In this document: positions 60,263 through 64,000 of the stretch, in pieces | Position numbering within the stretch: the stretch's first letter is position 1 | How the letters are laid out: every line of letters starts with the position of its first letter | Source: Pirellulales bacterium | GTDB taxonomy: Bacteria; Planctomycetota; Planctomycetia; Pirellulales; JALHPA01 | Length of the DNA: 64,000 nt | Assembly: GCA_033762255.1 (NCBI GenBank) | Contig: JANRLT010000060.1 | Location: 1 to 64,000, forward strand | Direction of reading: 5' to 3' | Notes under the pieces: model-generated | Told to the model about the DNA's origin: nothing | Database searches by the model: none | What the model saw: only the letters and a program-made list of their open reading frames with translations | Made by a program: the position numbers and the translations under genes

Positions 60263-62299
60263 TTACCCGGATACACCGCCAGTCCTTTTTGGCGGAGAAG
60301 CATGCAACCCCCACAAATACGGAAAACTGAGCAACATACCCAACAGAAACCAATTAAATCCCAAAAACGCGGGTAGCAGATGCTGCCAGTCCGTATATCC
60401 CACGGCAAAATGGACAACGATCGCCGGTAAGTAGCCCGCGAAGCCCGCCACAAACATCGTAATCCAGAGCCAACGTTCGCGAAAGTTCCAACCCCATAGG
60501 ACCGGCAGCAAAAATACCAGGCTAGAAGCCATGAGCATACTGCCAAACGTTGCCCGGTCATGCGCGACCAGCGGTAGTAAACGTGGGTTAGCTTCTGTGA
60601 GAGCTTCCGTTGTGGTCCGCATAAAATTCAAATCGGCATGCACAAACACGCTGGTGCAGCCGATGGTGGTAATCGTCACGCCCGCCACAAACAATGCCAC
60701 TCCATGCAGGATTAGCAGCAACTGCCCCCACAAACTCCAATACCAGGTCCAGTCCGCGCGCAACGGAGAGGTATGCCGCGGCCAATATTCGCCCAAATGC
60801 GACCGCACCCCCAACAATAATAATTGCAACAGCACCACCGTGACAAAGGCATGAAACGGATCCAGATAACCAAACCCCAGAAAAGTAAAGAAAGTAAAGA
60901 AACCCAAAAATGCCGAGGCAAATACCGCGACCATCGCCCAATGATATCCCCGGCGAATGCCATACCAGGATAAACTGACATACAACAGGCCAATCGCAAT
61001 CATGGTCCCGGCTAATGTCACCCGATCATGGGCCATGAACGCTAGCAGTCGGGGATTGATTTGGTTGATTTCGACTCGCGAAAGCCCGACAAAATCTTCA
61101 TCATAAGGCAGCACCACGCGGGTTGCGGCTATTAATAATGCTAATAGACTTCCCAAGAGCATGCCCCAGCCCATGCAAGCGGTCCAAAACCAGGTGCTGT
61201 CCACCATGCGCAGCGAAGGATTATGATGCGCGTCGGAAGATTCCCGCGCAAACTTGCGTTCCAGGAGAGCCTGATTGCAGCGTTTGATAATGCCGGGTCC
61301 AGAGAAGATTAAACCGGTGTCTAGCAAGAGCAGGTTGGCTCCGGCAGCGGTTAGCTTTAGGGCATCTTCCGGTTCATGGGCTCCACCGCAGATAATTACC
61401 GCCGTGGCGGGTAATCGTGACCGCAAATACTTAACCCCCGCGGTGGTGTTAGCTAATAGAGGTAAACCTGTCATGACCTCACCCGTGGCGGACGTCTGGG
61501 AATTGTCCACCACAAAGCCCGCGATTCCCACGTCAAGTGCGGCCCGCAAGTACGGCATGGTATCGTCATTGATAAGTGTCGCGGGAAGCGCAAGCAAAAC
61601 TGGCGGATGTCTGGTCTGGCTGCCAGCAGTGACTGCCTCGCTTGCTAGTAGAGCATCTGGCGGTTGGGCTACTGTTGCCGGCGTATTGAGAAAATCCCGC
61701 AGACAGCCAGTCCACGTGGTGATAGGGCAGGCTTGCTTGATCGCCAAATCGAGAATTTCCAACGCGAAAAATGCGATTTGGGAACGGTACGCTTGGTGGA
61801 TACCGCTAGCTGCGCGGACAACCGCTGTGAGGGATGCCGCGGAAGTGGACTGAAAGCGTAGTAATATGGGGACCGGCAGTCGGGCTATTTCGGCGATTTT
61901 TAACTCCGCTAGCGGACCGAAAATTGGTCCCGCGTGTGGCGGATAGCGCAAGGTTTGCTCGGATTGTTCCAAATACACGGGAGGCGCATCAAGCCTGGCG
62001 GGTTCGTCTTGAACGGCGACTTCGATCAAGCCCACGCCAAATTGAGCGAGCGCGGGCCAGGCACTGCCGGTGGGATCGAGTCGATAACCGATCCCTAGCG
62101 GTGAAGCACAGCTAACGCCCGCGACATCCACTTGCAAGCGGGAATCGGCCCGCATGTGGCCTAAAATATCAATAATTTGCGGACCAAGCGGTAAGCGTGA
62201 CAGTGTGCCCATCACACCGAGCGCAAGATCCCGGGCCAGTTTCGCGCGACAGCGAAAAAGCAACGGTTGTGATACGGTGCGGTAAAACCAGTCAGGCAT
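60263..62299 (-). CDS. Degenerate DHODH-like domain fused to duplicated membrane domain
   Basis: A 678-residue protein. Residues 1-360 resemble a class 2 dihydroorotate dehydrogenase barrel: PLGIGYRLDPTGSAWPALAQ (like the GLAAGFDKNG start), GVGLIEVAV, PVLLALPATLINDD, IICGGAHEPEDALKLTAAGA and SGPGIIKRCNQALL as the phosphate-binding end. The NxSxPN segment with the catalytic Ser, and the Lys of DKNG, are not found, so catalysis of dihydroorotate is doubtful. From about 370 a membrane domain of some ten helices contains two copies of a unit with INPRLLAFMAHDRVTLAGTM and ANPRLLPLVAHDRATFGSML. Function unknown; an FMN-binding membrane sensor or carrier is possible. See findings. Confidence 0.85.
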   Translation of the reverse strand: MPDWFYRTVSQPLLFRCRAKLARDLALGVMGTLSRLPLGPQIIDILGHMRADSRLQVDVAGVSCASPLGIGYRLDPTGSAWPALAQFGVGLIEVAVQDEPARLDAPPVYLEQSEQTLRYPPHAGPIFGPLAELKIAEIARLPVPILLRFQSTSAASLTAVVRAASGIHQAYRSQIAFFALEILDLAIKQACPITTWTGCLRDFLNTPATVAQPPDALLASEAVTAGSQTRHPPVLLALPATLINDDTMPYLRAALDVGIAGFVVDNSQTSATGEVMTGLPLLANTTAGVKYLRSRLPATAVIICGGAHEPEDALKLTAAGANLLLLDTGLIFSGPGIIKRCNQALLERKFARESSDAHHNPSLRMVDSTWFWTACMGWGMLLGSLLALLIAATRVVLPYDEDFVGLSRVEINQINPRLLAFMAHDRVTLAGTMIAIGLLYVSLSWYGIRRGYHWAMVAVFASAFLGFFTFFTFLGFGYLDPFHAFVTVVLLQLLLLGVRSHLGEYWPRHTSPLRADWTWYWSLWGQLLLILHGVALFVAGVTITTIGCTSVFVHADLNFMRTTTEALTEANPRLLPLVAHDRATFGSMLMASSLVFLLPVLWGWNFRERWLWITMFVAGFAGYLPAIVVHFAVGYTDWQHLLPAFLGFNWFLLGMLLSFPYLWGLHASPPKRTGGVSG

Positions 62300-62409
62300 A
62301 AGGGGGCCAAGAGTTTACATGAAACTATTGCATTTTACTGTCCGCTAGACCATTTATTAACTCGTTTTTCCGGCTTTAATGGAGATTCATGTGTTCGTAA
62401 TAAGGGCCA

Positions 62410-63023
62410 TCACGACTTGCCTTTTAATCTATTTATCGTGGCTTGATCCACCAGAATCCACATTTGTTGGATGGCGACTGCGTTGAGCTTTTTTAGGCGT
62501 GCTTTCTGGGGCAGTTTATGCTTGACATACTCCACGTTTAAACTTTCTAGATTTGACAAGCAAACCAGTTGCGCGCCGTTGGCCTGATCGCAAATGCTCC
62601 CTCTCCTTGAACCGTTAAAATTCCCTAATCAAACACAGCACAAACGCCACCGAAATCCCCGTGGTAAACTACAGGGCAATGTCCAGTGGGCGAATGTGCC
62701 GCCGTATCGACCAGGCTTCGAGACAATGCCTATGGCCCCTGTGCGGTCGAGCCATTGTTTGGTGTCAAAGTGAAGCTATTCAGTCCAGACTGACTTTTAA
62801 TCCCATCGAATTCGATGGAATTAAACTGGGGATTATTGAGCTTTTCCCATAGGCCTAGGAATTCCAAGGTATTGCGATTTCTCAGCCAATTACGTATGAG
62901 ATCGTCAGTTTCCGCCGCATCCTTAAACCGCGCAATATCGGTCAGACGGATGTAATCATGGTCGAGGACTTGTTTCACGCCCACGGGATGATTCAGAACG
63001 GTCAATTGATTAAACTTAGTCAT
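62410..63023 (-). pseudogene. Decayed KilA-N domain gene
   Basis: From ATG 63023 one reads MTKFNQLTVLNHPVGVKQVL, DYIRLTDIARFKDAAETDDL and LEFLGLWEKLNNPQFNSIEF, a KilA-N start. Near 62755 the frame shifts to QWLDRTGAIGIVSKPGRYGG, then to DIAL-stop-FTTGISVAFVLCLIREF-stop-RFKE, and the end is ICDQANGAQLVCLSNLESLN, VEYVKHKLPQKARLKKLNAV and AIQQMWILVDQATINRLK. Together this is a full KilA-N/RhuM-like protein with at least two frameshifts and two stops. KilA-N proteins are phage- or mobile-element-linked. Confidence 0.82.
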
Positions 63024-63172
63024 AACGTATGTAAGGTTGATGAAGTAGGCAATTCGCCTGGCGATACTGTACTTTAATCCACCTGCTGGCCTAAAATCAA
63101 GCGCGGGTGCAGGTTATCAAACCGTTCGACATGTAAAATCGCGAACTGTTAAATACACTACCAAGGTTAGCC

Positions 63173-63298
63173 GCGACGCGCAGCGGAGCGCGGGAGTTGT
63201 CGTCGAGTTTCCCTCCGCGCTCGTATTCGACTCGAGGCTAACCAGGCCCGGTTATCGTCGCGTTGCGCTCCGCGCTCACCTTCGACTCGCGGTTAATC
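63173..63298 (-). repeat. REP-like repeats next to second transposase
   Basis: Two 48-base direct repeats, 63196-63243 and 63251-63298 (GTTRTCGTCGMGTTKCSCTC then CGCGCTC...TTCGACTCG). Next to them GCGACGCGCAGCGGAGCGCG at 63173-63192 is the exact inverse of the last 20 bases of the window. Confidence 0.75.
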
Positions 63299-63303
63299 GG
63301 GTT

Positions 63304-63912
63304 TTATGCGCGATAATCGGTAACGAATGACCAGTTTTGAACTGGCTTCCCTTCCTTGACAGGGTTCTGTCGAACATAGCGGATGGCTGGCGGAACATCG
63401 GCCTCCTCCAGATATACTTTCCATGCGCCACGAGCAAAGCACTTGGGCACAGAACCACTTAATCGTCGTAAGTGTTTTTGGGGATGCAAATCTTCCTCTT
63501 CCAATTGGCGAGTCGCGCTCCCTTTTAATTGTATAACAATCTGCTCAATTTTGATAAGCGGATTACGCTGATGTCCATTTCTCCCGATAACGAGATGGGC
63601 ATGATCGGGCAAAATGGCACACTCCCAAATTAACAGGCCGGACTGCCGCGCATAATTGCCAAATCCCCTGCCAACCGCGCGGGCTTGTAGGCCATTGAGC
63701 AGCACTGGTGGGTATTTGAGGGCTTTTTTAGCGGCTACTCTTAAGTGCTGATCGTGCTCAATTGCCGCAGTAGAGCGAACTTCGGTAGTTTTTGTGGCTT
63801 TTCCGTAACGAAACAATTCCCAAGCACCCACAAAATTTGACCAGGAGCCTCGCGGGTCATTGGGAAGCCAAAAGCCATACATACCGAAAATTACATGAAA
63901 GCCAACGATCAT
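63304..63912 (-). mobile_element. Second REP-associated tyrosine transposase (RAYT)
   Basis: A 202-residue Y1/HUH transposase: MYGFWLPNDPRGSWS near 11, HAHLVI (HUH) at 104-109, and AIRYVRQNP with the catalytic Tyr179. It is of a different subgroup from the one at 51250, with a longer middle. Repeats on both sides (63173-63298 and 63981-64000) include a perfect 20-base inverted pair, as expected for RAYT-REP loci. Intact by eye. Confidence 0.9.
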
Positions 63913-63980
63913 CGTATTAAAGAGGAATTATAAAGGGGATATTATTCCAATGCGGCGTGAAGGGATTAATACGTTGAATA

Positions 63981-64000
63981 CGCGCTCCGCTGCGCGTCGC
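63981..64000 (+). repeat. Inverted REP arm at the window end
   Basis: CGCGCTCCGCTGCGCGTCGC, exact reverse complement of 63173-63192. It continues out of the window. Confidence 0.75.

Overview
The window looks like a chromosomal segment of a planctomycete, most likely of the Pirellulales type. This is inferred from gene content, not from a marker gene. The indicators are a paired DUF1592/DUF1552 cluster with a secreted cytochrome, a ThuA-like protein, an arylsulfatase, a Tat-exported Gfo/Idh/MocA oxidoreductase, SHD1 and Uma2 proteins, three PEP-CTERM proteins, and several large secreted proteins of unknown function. GC is moderate by eye, and most genes stand alone with their own leaders rather than in long operons.

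Layout. 0-3.8 kb: small lipoprotein-like gene, chromate transporter, large secreted protein. 3.8-5.7 kb: four short genes in one direction behind a strong promoter, with a clear attC-like site between the first two; this resembles an integron cassette array without an integrase in view. 5.9-6.1 kb: tRNA-Ser(GCU) with terminator. 6.4-13 kb: secreted beta-propeller, two PEP-CTERM proteins (one PhoX-like), Tat oxidoreductase and an exported low-Mr phosphatase-like protein. 13.3-21 kb: FHA-GAF-sigma54 activator, aminotransferase, large secreted protein, KDPG aldolase and a shortened MgtE-like protein. 21.5-36.3 kb: SHD1 protein, sulfatase, glycosidase-like protein, small membrane proteins, old yellow enzyme, metallopeptidase-like and DinB-like proteins, PEP-CTERM protein, YdeI-like protein, homocysteine methyltransferase, Uma2 nuclease and SGNH hydrolase. 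36.4-41.4 kb: repeat-rich stretch with two AT-rich orphan genes and a cation/proton antiporter pair. 41.4-56.1 kb: ThuA-like protein, PAP2 phosphatase, secreted proteins, the DUF1592/DUF1552 pair, a REP-associated transposase with its REP repeats, a ParD-like antitoxin, MgtE and a RoxA-like dihaem cytochrome. 56.1-64 kb: esterase, a decayed toxin-antitoxin operon, ABC ATPase, a second toxin-antitoxin locus with truncated toxin, a degenerate dihydroorotate dehydrogenase fused to a membrane domain, a KilA-N pseudogene and a second REP-type transposase.

How the parts relate. Much of the coding capacity is for exported proteins that probably work on polysaccharides, sulfate esters, phosphate and electron transfer at the cell envelope. 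The rest is metabolism, ion homeostasis (chromate, Mg2+, Na+/H+) and regulation. The right-hand third carries many signs of turnover: two REP/transposase systems, two decayed toxin-antitoxin loci and a decayed KilA-N gene. The strongest candidates for something new are the cassette array near 3.8-5.7 kb and the degenerate DHODH-membrane fusion near 60.3-62.3 kb. All assignments were made by reading the sequence; no database search was run.
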